Origin: Pseudomonadota bacterium
GTDB lineage: Bacteria; Pseudomonadota; Alphaproteobacteria; Rhizobiales; Devosiaceae
Assembly (NCBI GenBank): GCA_023431205.1
Contig: JAEYXQ010000023.1
Coordinates: forward strand, 1-27,277
Length of the DNA: 27,277 bases
Direction of reading: 5' to 3'
The notes beneath the pieces are model-generated. The model did not search any database. It saw only the letters and a list, made by a program, of their open reading frames with translations, and was not told the origin of the DNA. This document shows positions 15,205 through 22,683 of the stretch, one piece after another. Numbering within the stretch: the first letter of the stretch is position 1; each line of letters begins with the position of its first letter. The position numbers and the translations under genes were made by a program.

Positions 15205-15681
15205 TCAACAGCCCGAGAAAGTGACGGGGCGATTGTAGCCGCGCGGCCGGTCGCGCACGTCCACATGGATGAACTGCCGGCCGGGATAACAACCCAGGCC
15301 ACCGACGCTGTTGGAGCGCATGGCGAAGGCAATCAGTTCGCGCTTGTCGACGCCGGGGATGTAGAAGTCCGCGGCCATGCACTTGGTGTGGAAGGAATTG
15401 TCGGCGCCGCCAGCGGCAGTATTGTGGGCGCTGTCGCGATAGCCCGAGCTCATGATGATCTTCTTGCCGAAGTGCCCCTCGAACTCCCAGATCAGGAAGC
15501 GCAGCTTGGGCGAGATGCAGAAGGCGTTCACCTCGCCGCTCGACACGATGGTACCCCAGTCGGAGCGTTTGCCGGCATAGGCTGCGCCGCTGGAGCTGGC
15601 AAACATGGCCATGGGCACGCAGGCCGAGAGCGCCAGGGCAGTGACGGCAGCGGCGACGATGGAGCGAAAGAGAGAATACAT
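15205..15681 (-). CDS. YcbK/DUF882-like M15-family peptidase, lipoprotein
   Basis: A 158-residue exported protein of the peptidase M15A (DUF882) group, which are zinc D,D- or L,D-carboxypeptidases or binding proteins acting on peptidoglycan. After the signal peptide, the conserved core is MSSGYRDSAHNTAAGGADNS, then FHTKCMAADFYIPGV and FIHVDV, containing the His, Asp and His expected to hold zinc. The N-terminus MYSLFRSIVAAAVTALALSA ends in a lipobox-like LSAC, so lipidation is likely. ATG 15681 is chosen because GCGGGAAG precedes it; an ATG 12 codons earlier would put charged residues before the signal. It lies downstream of gloA and is separated from it by an inverted-repeat region. Confidence 0.85.
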   Translation of the reverse strand: MYSLFRSIVAAAVTALALSACVPMAMFASSSGAAYAGKRSDWGTIVSSGEVNAFCISPKLRFLIWEFEGHFGKKIIMSSGYRDSAHNTAAGGADNSFHTKCMAADFYIPGVDKRELIAFAMRSNSVGGLGCYPGRQFIHVDVRDRPRGYNRPVTFSGC

Positions 15682-15761
15682 GCGACTTCCCGCTGGACGA
15701 CTGTTGCGGAAGCGCAACAGGCAATGTTCCTGCTGGTGAGGTCGCTAAAATACGATCGGTT

Positions 15762-15795
15762 TCGCTAACCGCCGGATAACTCCGATGGTTAGCGA
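15762..15795. repeat. 9-bp inverted repeat TCGCTAACC / GGTTAGCGA
   Basis: TCGCTAACC (15762-15770) and GGTTAGCGA (15787-15795) are exact complements around a 16-base loop, and a further TCGCTA occurs at 15742-15747. It lies between the gloA stop and the peptidase start on the minus strand, so it may end the gloA transcript or act as an operator for the peptidase. Confidence 0.45.
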
Positions 15796-15812
15796 TCCGT
15801 TACCTGTCCGGC

Positions 15813-16229
15813 TTACCAGGTGCCGGTGTTGGGCATGGACGCCCAAGGCTCCTGTTGGTCGAGGTGACCGTCCTGGATCAGTTCGACGGAGATCCCGTCG
15901 GGGGATTTGACGAACGCCATGTGACCGTCGCGGGGCGGACGATGGATGGTAAAGCCCATGTCCATCAGGTGCTGGCAGAGCTGGTAGATGTCGTTCACCC
16001 GGTAGGCCAGGTGGCCGAAATTGCGGCCACCGGTATAGACCTCTGGGTCCCAGTTGTAGGTGAGTTCCACCTCGCCGCCGGCGTCGCCGGGCGCGCGGAG
16101 GAAAATCAGCGTGAACCGACCCTTTTCGTTGTCGGTGCGGCGGACTTCCTCGAGACCGAGGCCTTCGCAATAAAAGCGCAGGCTCTCCTCGACATTGGTG
16201 ACACGCACCATGGTGTGAAGGTACTTCAC
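15813..16229 (-). CDS. gloA: Lactoylglutathione lyase (glyoxalase I)
   Basis: Converts the hemithioacetal of methylglyoxal and glutathione to S-lactoylglutathione, the first step of methylglyoxal detoxification. The 138-residue VOC-fold protein keeps all four metal ligands expected from E. coli GloA: His5 (KYLHTMVRV), Glu55 (GGEVELTYNWD), His73 (NFGHLAYRV) and Glu116 (SPDGISVELIQ). The metal is likely Ni2+ as in bacterial enzymes of this length. The start codon is GTG, with a strong AAAGGAGG nine bases upstream. It is divergent from the cold-shock-domain gene. Confidence 0.96.
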   Translation of the reverse strand: MKYLHTMVRVTNVEESLRFYCEGLGLEEVRRTDNEKGRFTLIFLRAPGDAGGEVELTYNWDPEVYTGGRNFGHLAYRVNDIYQLCQHLMDMGFTIHRPPRDGHMAFVKSPDGISVELIQDGHLDQQEPWASMPNTGTW

Positions 16230-16386
16230 TGCTCTCAGCCTCCTTTAGTTCGTCCGGACTGCCTATCAAGCTGGGGCGGCAGGGACAATTCCAAACAGAG
16301 TCTTAACAACGCCGCCTGAATCGGCCACAGTGCGCTATCGGTTGGCGTACCCCCGCGGCGGCGGGGTGGTTGAGGGGCGTTTGGGT

Positions 16387-17004
16387 ATGGGGGCCAAGTT
16401 CGGCAACGACGGCAGACAGTCTGTGGAGTCTTCGGTGAGGACCGGGACGACAGATGCCGGGCATTCGCCGGACGATGCCAACGCCCTCGATACCATCGAG
16501 ATTTCCGGCGCCATCAAGTGGTTCGACGCCGGCAAGGGTTTCGGCTTCATTGTGCCGGACAACGGCATGGCGGACGTGCTGCTGCATGTCACCTGCCTTC
16601 GCCGCGACGGTTACCAGACTGCCTACGAGGGCGCGCGCATCGTCGTCGAGGCGCTGAACCGCCCCGGTGGCCTGCAGGCTTTCCGCATCGTCTCCATGGA
16701 CGATTCCACCGCACGCCACCCGGCACAGATGTCTCCACCGCGCACCCATGTAGTGGTGGAGCCGACATCGTCCATGGTGCGGCTCGAGGTGAAGTGGTTC
16801 AACCGCATCCGCGGTTTCGGCTTCCTGTCCGCCGGTGACGGGGCTCCGGACGTGTTCGTGCATATGGAGACGCTGCGCCGTTTCGGCATCACCGAACTGC
16901 GCCCGGGCCAGCATGTTCTGGTTCGCTACGGCAACGGCCCCAAGGGTCTCATGGTCGCCGAAATTCGACCCGATGGTTGGGGCGAGGCTCCGTCCTCGCA
17001 CTAA
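16387..17004 (+). CDS. Protein with two cold-shock domains
   Basis: A 205-residue predicted RNA/single-stranded-DNA-binding protein made of two CspA-like OB domains. Domain 1 (about 39-102) has AIKWFDAGKGFGFIVPD and VLLHV; domain 2 (about 131-194) has EVKWFNRIRGFGFLS and VFVHM, so both RNP1 and RNP2 motifs are kept. The first 38 residues and the linker are Ser/Thr/Pro-rich and likely disordered. Double-domain cold-shock proteins are common in Hyphomicrobiales. ATG 16387 follows GAGGGG nine bases upstream; the frame is open back to GTG 16330. A small hairpin (16351-16366) lies in the leader. It is followed after 8 bases by the DUF192 gene. Confidence 0.92.
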   Translation: MGAKFGNDGRQSVESSVRTGTTDAGHSPDDANALDTIEISGAIKWFDAGKGFGFIVPDNGMADVLLHVTCLRRDGYQTAYEGARIVVEALNRPGGLQAFRIVSMDDSTARHPAQMSPPRTHVVVEPTSSMVRLEVKWFNRIRGFGFLSAGDGAPDVFVHMETLRRFGITELRPGQHVLVRYGNGPKGLMVAEIRPDGWGEAPSSH

Positions 17005-17012
17005 GGACCATC

Positions 17013-17474
17013 ATGATTCCCAAGCTCACATCGCTGGCCGCTTGGGTGGCGGCCATCCTGCTCACCATGCCGCTTGCTGCCTGCAGCGACGAGGGGCGGC
17101 TGATCCTGCACACCGGCAGTGGCGACCATGCATTTACCGTTGAGGTCGCCGACGAGCCGGCGGAGCGGCAGCGCGGCCTGATGTATCGCGAGGAACTCGC
17201 GGACGACGCCGGCATGCTGTTCGACTTCCAGGAGGAGCGGGTGGTCTCGTTCTGGATGAGCAACACCCTGATTCCACTCGACATGATCTTCATCGGCGCC
17301 GACGGCGTGGTGAAGACCGTGCATGTGAATGCCCGGCCGCTCGATCTCACCTCGATCTCGTCGCAGGTGCCGGTGCAGTTCGTGCTGGAGATCCCAGGCG
17401 GGCGGTCGGTCGAGATCGGGCTCGACCTGGGTGACACGGTCGAGCACCCGTTGATCGGGACTGCGGCCGATTAG
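17013..17474 (+). CDS. DUF192 family lipoprotein
   Basis: A 153-residue secreted protein of the DUF192 family, of unknown biochemical role. The N-terminus has a lipoprotein signal with lipobox LAAC at Cys24. Conserved family features are ERQRGLMYREEL, the stretch MLFDFQEERVVSFWMSNTLI, PLDMIFIGADGVV and FVLEIPGG. An AAGGA ribosome site precedes ATG 17013, and the gene is only 8 bases after the cold-shock-domain gene, a pairing familiar in rhizobia. Its stop overlaps the stop of the convergent hemolysin III gene (17471-17474). Confidence 0.9.
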   Translation: MIPKLTSLAAWVAAILLTMPLAACSDEGRLILHTGSGDHAFTVEVADEPAERQRGLMYREELADDAGMLFDFQEERVVSFWMSNTLIPLDMIFIGADGVVKTVHVNARPLDLTSISSQVPVQFVLEIPGGRSVEIGLDLGDTVEHPLIGTAAD

Positions 17475-18193
17475 AGCCGGTGGATCACCATGCAGTCTAT
17501 GACTGCCCACAGGTGCAGGCTGGCGCCGGCCACCACAAACACGTGCCAGAGCGCGTTCTGGAACTTCAGCCGTTCCCACAAGTGGAAGATGATGCCCAGC
17601 GAGTAGGTGATGCCGCCGGCCAGCAGCAGCCACATGGTGCTGGTTGGCAGTGTCTGGGCGAGCGCCTGGAACACGGTGACGCCGCTCCAGCCGATCGCCA
17701 GGTAGAGCAGGATGGCCATGCGGCCGAATCGTTCCGGCACCAGCAGCTTGAGCGCGACGCCGACCAATGAGGCGCCCCAGACAAAGGCGGTCAGCACGAC
17801 GCCGTGCGTCGTGCTGCCCAGAGTCGCGAGGAACGGGGTGTAGGAGCCGGCGATGAACAGGAAAATGGCCGCCTGATCGAGCCGTGCCAGCCAACGCTTG
17901 ACCGGCGTGATCGGCCACATGTTGTAGGCGAGGGAGACACCCAGCACGACGACGAGCGTCGCCACATAGACCACCAGCGCCGGAACCGCCTCGGGCGCCG
18001 TCCCCAGCACGGCAAAGGCGATCAGAATCGCGCCGGCCGCGATGGCGACCACCAGGCCCAACACGTGGACGGCTCCGTCCACCACCATTTCCGCGAGGGT
18101 GAAGGGGCGGCGTTTCCACCAGTGGATGTCGTGGGCAGGCAGGATCAAGATCTTCTCCGTTGGGCGGCAGTCTGGTCGGTCAGGTATGACCAT
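17471..18193 (-). CDS. trhA: Hemolysin III / PAQR family membrane protein
   Basis: A seven-helix inner-membrane protein of the HlyIII/TrhA branch of the PAQR superfamily, linked to membrane-fluidity homeostasis. Conserved pieces are FTLAEMVVDGAVHVLG, NMWP, RLDQAAIFLFIAGSYTPF and the C-terminal LWHVFVVAGASLHLWAV, which carry the His/Asp residues of the proposed metal site. ATG 18193 gives 240 residues, close to the family length, with GGCAAGG just upstream; ATGs at 18226 or 18259 would add a basic, probably untranslated, extension. It is divergent from the ArsR-family gene and could be under its control. Confidence 0.87.
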   Translation of the reverse strand: MVIPDRPDCRPTEKILILPAHDIHWWKRRPFTLAEMVVDGAVHVLGLVVAIAAGAILIAFAVLGTAPEAVPALVVYVATLVVVLGVSLAYNMWPITPVKRWLARLDQAAIFLFIAGSYTPFLATLGSTTHGVVLTAFVWGASLVGVALKLLVPERFGRMAILLYLAIGWSGVTVFQALAQTLPTSTMWLLLAGGITYSLGIIFHLWERLKFQNALWHVFVVAGASLHLWAVIDCMVIHRL

Positions 18194-18280
18194 AACCTTG
18201 CCGCGCCGGCGCCGGTTCACCGGCATCGTAAAGTGGCGACAAACGCATCTGGTGAACAACCCGTTCCAGGCGCTTGACGG

Positions 18281-18296
18281 GTAACGGTGTCGTTAC
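18281..18296. promoter_or_regulatory. Palindrome GTAACG-GTGT-CGTTAC, candidate ArsR-type operator
   Basis: A perfect 6-bp inverted repeat with a 4-base spacer lies 34 bases before the ArsR-family start and just downstream of TTGACG (18274-18279). Position and form fit autorepression by the adjacent regulator, and the divergent hemolysin III gene could respond too. Confidence 0.5.
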
Positions 18297-18329
18297 GTAG
18301 CAGCGGGGTGTTCCTTTCCGAGAGCTACC

Positions 18330-18776
18330 GTGTCTCCCGTACCCGTTCTTGTCGCCCTGGCCGATCCCGTCCGTTGCCGCATCGTCGAGATGCTCCGCGC
18401 CGAGGCTCAGCCAGTGCACCGCATCGCCTCGGCCTTTCCCATCTCGCGGCCGGCCATCTCGCGCCACCTCAAGGTGCTGAAGCGAGCGCGCCTGATCAGC
18501 GAGAAGAAGGTGGGGCGCGAAAACATCTACGTACTCCACCCGCGCCGCCTGGAGCCGGTCCGGAAATGGCTGGACGCCATCCACCCCGTCGCCGTCGCTG
18601 CCCCGGTTGCGGCTCCGGTCGAGGTGGTCGCCCCTGAAACGGATGCCACGCCCGCGGTCCGCAAGGCCGCGCGCAGCGCGCCACGCAAGGCCGTCGAATC
18701 GGTCAGGATCGCCGAACCGGTTCCACCAGTTCCGGCGGCCAGACCTGCGCTCGAGCAGATGGGTTTCGACTTCTAG
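18330..18776 (+). CDS. ArsR-family winged-helix regulator with long C-terminal tail
   Basis: A 148-residue DNA-binding protein. Residues about 5-75 form an ArsR-type winged helix (VALADPVRCRIVEMLRAEAQ, then FPISRPAISRHLKVLKRARL and the wing VGRENIYVLHP). The cysteine metal-sensing motif ELCVCDL is absent, so it is unlikely to be a classical arsenic or zinc sensor. The remaining half is a low-complexity tail rich in Ala, Pro, Val and Arg, ending EQMGFDF. The start codon is GTG 18330 with GAGAG upstream. A palindrome in its leader suggests autoregulation. Confidence 0.85.
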   Translation: MSPVPVLVALADPVRCRIVEMLRAEAQPVHRIASAFPISRPAISRHLKVLKRARLISEKKVGRENIYVLHPRRLEPVRKWLDAIHPVAVAAPVAAPVEVVAPETDATPAVRKAARSAPRKAVESVRIAEPVPPVPAARPALEQMGFDF

Positions 18777-18834
18777 CGGGAACGGGTGCCGCCACCGGTC
18801 GTTCGGCTCCATCAGCCCTGAATGGAGCGTGACG

Positions 18835-19011
18835 ATGCAGTTTCCACCGCTCGAGCCAACCCTGCCGACGGACATTCCGCCGCAACCGCCCGAAGAGCTT
18901 CCCGATCCGGATCTGCCGGGTGGGGACGATCCGGCCCAACGGCCCGACTACGAGCCGGCCCCCGATCTGCCGGGACAACCGCCCGAGGACCTGCCGCCAC
19001 CGCCTGTGTGA
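18835..19011 (+). CDS. Small acidic proline-rich protein, unknown function
   Basis: A 58-residue frame with ATG 18835 behind GGAG at good spacing and stop TGA at 19009-19011. It has 22 prolines and 13 acidic residues but only one arginine, so it should be disordered and strongly negative. A short unit repeats: PPQPPEELPDPDLPG near the start and PDLPGQPPEDLPPPP at the end. No signal peptide is visible. I do not recognise a family. It is 58 bases after the ArsR-family gene and ends 8 bases before the tRNA-Arg gene of the opposite strand. Confidence 0.6.
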   Translation: MQFPPLEPTLPTDIPPQPPEELPDPDLPGGDDPAQRPDYEPAPDLPGQPPEDLPPPPV

Positions 19012-19019
19012 AGCCCCTC

Positions 19020-19096
19020 TGGCGATCCCGACAGGATTCGAACCTGTGACCAACAGCTTAGAAGGCTGCTGCTCTATCCAGCTGAGCTACGGGACC
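19020..19096 (-). tRNA. tRNA-Arg (anticodon TCT)
   Basis: On the minus strand the acceptor stem GGTCCCG pairs with CGGGATC, the T-loop is GTTCGAATC and CCA is encoded at 19020-19022. The anticodon loop CTTCTAA gives TCT (complement of 19060-19062), reading AGA/AGG, which are rare codons in a GC-rich genome. Confidence 0.95.
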
Positions 19097-19146
19097 GAGC
19101 GAGAGGTGGTGCACGTTTAGCGCATTTTGCCGCCAAGGGAACGCCC

Positions 19147-20178
19147 TTAGTGGAGTGGGGCGGTGCTGCCGCGGATGATCAGGTCCGAGCTCAGCACCAT
19201 GCGGCGCGGCACCCGGCTGCGCGGTTCGCCCTCGATCACGTCGATCAGCGCCTGCGCCGCGAGCCGTCCGACTGCGGCGCAAGGCTGGCGCATGGTGGTC
19301 AGCGCGGGCACATAGTGCTGCGACAGGGCGATATCATCGAAGCCGACCACGGAGATATCCCGCGGGCACTCAACCCCGGCGCCGCGGAGAGCGGTGAGGA
19401 AGCCGATGGCGCCCTCGTCATTGGCGGTAAATACCGCCGTCGGCCGCTCGGGCAAGGCCAGAAATGTAGCCGCTGCCGCACGGCCGCTTTCCATGTCGAA
19501 CCCACCCTTGAGCAGCCATTCGGGACGGATCGGCAGGCCCGCCTGCGCCATGGCTGCCTCGAAGCCCCGCTGGCGCTCGCCGGTTAGCACGTTGCCGTCC
19601 GGCCCTCGGACATGGGCGATACGGCGGTGCCCGAGTTCGATCAGGTGTCGGGTCGCCTGCTCGGCGGCATAGGCGTTGTCGGTCTTGACCGTGTGGAACG
19701 GGGAATCGGGGATCTCCTCGCAGGCGACCACCAGCGGCACGGGGGAGGGGGCCTTGCGCAGAATCATCAGCTGCTCGAGGTCGACCGACCCGTCCAGCAG
19801 CACCAGCCCATCCACCCGGTTGGAGATGAAGTACTCGCGGATGCGGCGGCCGGGATCGTCGCCGGAGAATCGGTTGGCCACCAGCACCCCGTAGCCCCGT
19901 GCCGAGGCTTCCCGCTCGATGGCATCGAGGATGTTGGCAAAGAAGGTGTTGCGGATGTCGGGCAGCGCCACAAGGATGGTCCGCGCCGTCTTCTGGCGCA
20001 GCGAGCGGGCGGACTGGTTGAGGGTATAGCCCGTGGCCTCGACAGCGTCGGAAACGCGCTGCCGGGTATCGTCGCTGACCCGCTCCGGCATGGACAAGGC
20101 GCGGCTGACGGTTGCGGTCGAGACCTGTGCAAACCGCGCAACATCTTGAATCGTTGGTGCTTTTTTCACCAGGCTCAT
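19147..20178 (-). CDS. LacI-family transcriptional repressor
   Basis: A 343-residue regulator with an N-terminal helix-turn-helix (TIQDVARFAQVSTATVSRAL, residues 9-28), hinge helix (NQSARSLRQK) and a periplasmic-binding-protein-like sugar sensor domain (about 65-343, with FTANDEGAIGFLTALRGAGV and DISVVGFDD). It is divergent from the ABC importer operon, the usual place for a local repressor released by the imported sugar or a metabolite of it. ATG 20178 has GGAGGGGG about 12 bases upstream. The two palindromes in the shared upstream region are its likely targets and may also adjust its own expression. Confidence 0.95.
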   Translation of the reverse strand: MSLVKKAPTIQDVARFAQVSTATVSRALSMPERVSDDTRQRVSDAVEATGYTLNQSARSLRQKTARTILVALPDIRNTFFANILDAIEREASARGYGVLVANRFSGDDPGRRIREYFISNRVDGLVLLDGSVDLEQLMILRKAPSPVPLVVACEEIPDSPFHTVKTDNAYAAEQATRHLIELGHRRIAHVRGPDGNVLTGERQRGFEAAMAQAGLPIRPEWLLKGGFDMESGRAAAATFLALPERPTAVFTANDEGAIGFLTALRGAGVECPRDISVVGFDDIALSQHYVPALTTMRQPCAAVGRLAAQALIDVIEGEPRSRVPRRMVLSSDLIIRGSTAPLH

Positions 20179-20229
20179 GATCTAAGGCGCCCCCTCCGCG
20201 CCCTGTTACCCAAACTGTCTAAATGCGGC

Positions 20230-20256
20230 TTGACAGGTCTGCAAGCAGTGTATGAA
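20230..20256 (+). promoter_or_regulatory. Sigma-70-like promoter of the sugar operon
   Basis: A perfect TTGACA -35 box (20230-20235) is followed, with a 15-base gap, by TATGAA (20251-20256). Transcription would start near 20263, inside the first LacI-type palindrome. Confidence 0.55.
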
Positions 20257-20261
20257 ACTCC

Positions 20262-20275
20262 TGAAATCGATTGCA
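20262..20275. promoter_or_regulatory. LacI-family operator site 1
   Basis: TGAAATCGATTGCA fits the palindrome TGNAATCGATTNCA with its central CG, as is typical for LacI-family operators. It overlaps the expected transcription start, where a bound repressor would block RNA polymerase. Confidence 0.75.
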
Positions 20276-20296
20276 GAACTTTCGGGGCTCCGGAAA

Positions 20297-20310
20297 TGCA
20301 ATCGATTACA
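20297..20310. promoter_or_regulatory. LacI-family operator site 2
   Basis: TGCAATCGATTACA is a second match to TGNAATCGATTNCA, with its centre 35 bases downstream of site 1. Lying in the untranslated leader, it could act as a roadblock or help cooperative binding. Confidence 0.75.
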
Positions 20311-20405
20311 CGCAGCCAGCTCGGGACACCTCGAAAGAAGGTGGCCTTGCGGCTGGCGGCACCGCGGAGCGCTTCGCTCCAAGTGATCGTTGGGAGGACT
20401 ATTCC

Positions 20406-21647
20406 ATGAAGAAGTTTGCAGTGGTTGCCGGTCTGGCAACCGCTCTGCTCGGCTCCACCGCCATTTATGCTGCCGAGCTCGAAGTCACGCACTGGTGGAC
20501 TTCGGCCGGTGAAGCCGCGGCCATCGCCGAATTCGCCAAGGTCTTCGAAGAAGAAACCGGCCACACCTGGGTCGACTCCGCGCTGTCCGGCTCGGGCACC
20601 GGCGCCAACCCGGTGATCATCAGCCGCATCATCGGCGGCGACCCGATGGGTGCCACCCAGATGAACACCGGCCGCGACGCCGAGGAGCTCATCCAGGCTG
20701 GTCTGATGCGCGACCTCACCGAGGTCGTCGGCGACATGAACCTCGAAGAGTTCTATGTGGACGCTTCGCTGCTCGAGCCCTGCCGCTACGAGGGTGGTCT
20801 CTACTGCCTGCCGATCAACATCCACTCGTGGGACTGGCTGTGGCTCTCCACCGCTGCCTACGAGAAGATCGGCCAGCCCGTTCCGAAGGACTGGAACGAG
20901 TACGTCGCCTCGTGGCCTGCCCTGCAGGAAGCCGGTATCCTGCCGTTCGGTCTGGCGACCGGCTGGCCGATCTCGGGCGTCCCGGGCGTGCTGATGAACG
21001 GTATCGGTGGTCCGGACCTCGTCCTCGCCATCAACCGCGACAAGGATGCCGAAGCCGTTCGTGGCCCCGAGTTCCGCAAGGTTGCCGAGGCTCTCGACGC
21101 GCTGCGTCAGGTGATCTCGCCCGACATGATGGTCCCGTCCTTCGGTGACGTCGGCAACCAGCTCCTGGCTGGCGAAGCCGCCGGCAACATCCACGGCGAC
21201 TGGCTCGCCGGCGACCTGCAGATCGCAGGTGGCGTTCCCGGTGAAGACTACGAGTGTCTGCCGGCCCTCGGCCTCGGCACCCAGCTGACCGGTGGCGGTG
21301 ACTCCTTCTACTTCCCGGTCCTGCCGGAAGGCACCGATCCGGAAGTGATCGAGGCTCAGGAGCAGCTGGCTCGCATCCTGATCTCGCCGGACGCACAGCT
21401 GAAGTTCAACATGGTGAAGGGCTCCATGCCGATCCGTACCGACATCGACTTGTCGGGCGCGAATGCGTGCATGCAGAAGGCGATCGGCCTGCTGGACAAC
21501 GGTCTGCTTCCGTCGGGTGACTTTGCCCTGTCGAGCGACACCCAGCAGCAGCTGCAGGATCTCAGCACCGAGTTCCTCGACGATGACAGCATCACCGTCG
21601 ACGACTACATCGAGCGCTATGCCTCGATCATCGAGTCGGCTGAGTAA
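20406..21647 (+). CDS. Sugar ABC transporter substrate-binding protein
   Basis: A 413-residue periplasmic binding protein of the CUT1 class that delivers a sugar to the permease pair. The signal peptide MKKFAVVAGLATALLGSTAI is cleaved probably near AYAA-ELEV (residue 22-23). The mature start ELEVTHWWTSAGEAAAIAEF is the standard solute-binding-family-1 opening. Cysteines in EPCRYEGGLYCLP may form a disulfide. It resembles glucose/mannose-type (Gts-like) binding proteins more than maltose ones, but the ligand is not certain. GGAGG stands eight bases before ATG 20406. It is the first gene of the operon; two hairpins follow it. Confidence 0.95.
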   Translation: MKKFAVVAGLATALLGSTAIYAAELEVTHWWTSAGEAAAIAEFAKVFEEETGHTWVDSALSGSGTGANPVIISRIIGGDPMGATQMNTGRDAEELIQAGLMRDLTEVVGDMNLEEFYVDASLLEPCRYEGGLYCLPINIHSWDWLWLSTAAYEKIGQPVPKDWNEYVASWPALQEAGILPFGLATGWPISGVPGVLMNGIGGPDLVLAINRDKDAEAVRGPEFRKVAEALDALRQVISPDMMVPSFGDVGNQLLAGEAAGNIHGDWLAGDLQIAGGVPGEDYECLPALGLGTQLTGGGDSFYFPVLPEGTDPEVIEAQEQLARILISPDAQLKFNMVKGSMPIRTDIDLSGANACMQKAIGLLDNGLLPSGDFALSSDTQQQLQDLSTEFLDDDSITVDDYIERYASIIESAE

Positions 21648-21663
21648 CATTCCGGCTATCTGG

Positions 21664-21722
21664 TTGGGAGTTCGCTCCCAATGAGGAAATGGTGGTCGGC
21701 CTTGCTCACAAGGTCGGCCACC
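21664..21722 (+). other. Two stem-loops between binding-protein and permease genes
   Basis: TTGGGAG-TTCG-CTCCCAA (21664-21681) is a perfect 7-bp stem on a stable UUCG tetraloop. GGTGGTCGGCCTT (21691-21703) pairs with AAGGTCGGCCACC (21710-21722) over 13 positions with two G-U pairs. Such structures after the first gene commonly protect its mRNA or partly end transcription, giving more binding protein than permease. Confidence 0.65.
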
Positions 21723-21741
21723 TTCTCTTGGAGATACATTC

Positions 21742-22683
21742 ATGGCGGACACTGCCGTTCCCTTGGACGCGGGCGTCGAGACGGTTCACCGTCCCGGGCT
21801 GCTGAAAAGAATCCTGTTTCACAACCTGCCCGCCAAGATTGCTGCGTTGCCCATGATGGCAACGGTGCTGGTCGTGTTTGTTGGCTGTACTATCTGGACG
21901 ATCTACTACTCCTTCACGAACTCCAAGCTCCTGCCGACCGGCAAGTTCGTCGGTTTCGACCAGTATGAGCGCCTGTTCGCCACCTCCCGCTGGAACGTTT
22001 CGGTCTGGAACCTCGTGGCCTATGGTTCCATGTCGCTGGTCTTCACGCTGGTCATCGGCTTCATTCTGGCGGTGCTGATCGACCAAAAGATCCGGTTCGA
22101 AAGCGCCTTCCGCACCATCATGCTCTACCCCTTCGCTCTGTCCTTCATCGTGACGGGCCTGGTGTGGCAGTGGATCATGAACCCCACGCTTGGCCTGCAG
22201 GGCACGATGCGCAACCTCGGCTGGGAAAACTTCAGCTTCGACTGGATCGCCAATCCGCGCATGGTGCTGTTTGCGCTGCTGATCGCCGGTCTCTGGCACG
22301 GCACCGGCTTCTGTATGGTGCTTATGCTGGCAGGGCTGCGCAGCGTCGACGAGGAAATCTGGAAGGCCGCGCGCGTCGACGGCATTCCCACCTGGCGCAC
22401 TTATGTCTCGATCGTCATTCCCATGATGCGCGGTGTTCTCGTCACTGCCGTTGTGATCATCGGCTCCGGCATCGTCCGGCTCTATGACCTGGTGGTGGCG
22501 CTTACCAATGGCGGCCCCGGTATCTCCTCGGAAGTGCCGGCCAAATACGTGCTCAACTACATGTTCTCGGGCGGCAATATCGGCCAGGGCCTGGCCGGTG
22601 CGTCCATGATGCTTCTCACGGTGCTGATCATCATGATCCCGTGGGCCTATCTCGAATTCGGCGGAAAGGGGCGCCGCACATGA
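21742..22683 (+). CDS. Sugar ABC transporter permease (MalF-type)
   Basis: A 313-residue inner-membrane subunit with six or so hydrophobic segments. The EAA loop that contacts the ATPase reads EEIWKAARVDGIPTWRTYVS (about 208-227). An N-terminal cytoplasmic stretch (about 1-35) precedes the first helix. A GGAGA element lies before ATG 21742. Its TGA stop overlaps the next permease's ATG (ATGA), so translation of the two is coupled. It works with the downstream permease as a heterodimeric channel. Confidence 0.95.
   Translation: MADTAVPLDAGVETVHRPGLLKRILFHNLPAKIAALPMMATVLVVFVGCTIWTIYYSFTNSKLLPTGKFVGFDQYERLFATSRWNVSVWNLVAYGSMSLVFTLVIGFILAVLIDQKIRFESAFRTIMLYPFALSFIVTGLVWQWIMNPTLGLQGTMRNLGWENFSFDWIANPRMVLFALLIAGLWHGTGFCMVLMLAGLRSVDEEIWKAARVDGIPTWRTYVSIVIPMMRGVLVTAVVIIGSGIVRLYDLVVALTNGGPGISSEVPAKYVLNYMFSGGNIGQGLAGASMMLLTVLIIMIPWAYLEFGGKGRRT

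Noticed and set aside
14931..19096. tRNA genes as integration sites of a genomic island
   Set aside because: No integrase, no direct repeat of a tRNA end and no foreign-looking genes are present between or beside them.
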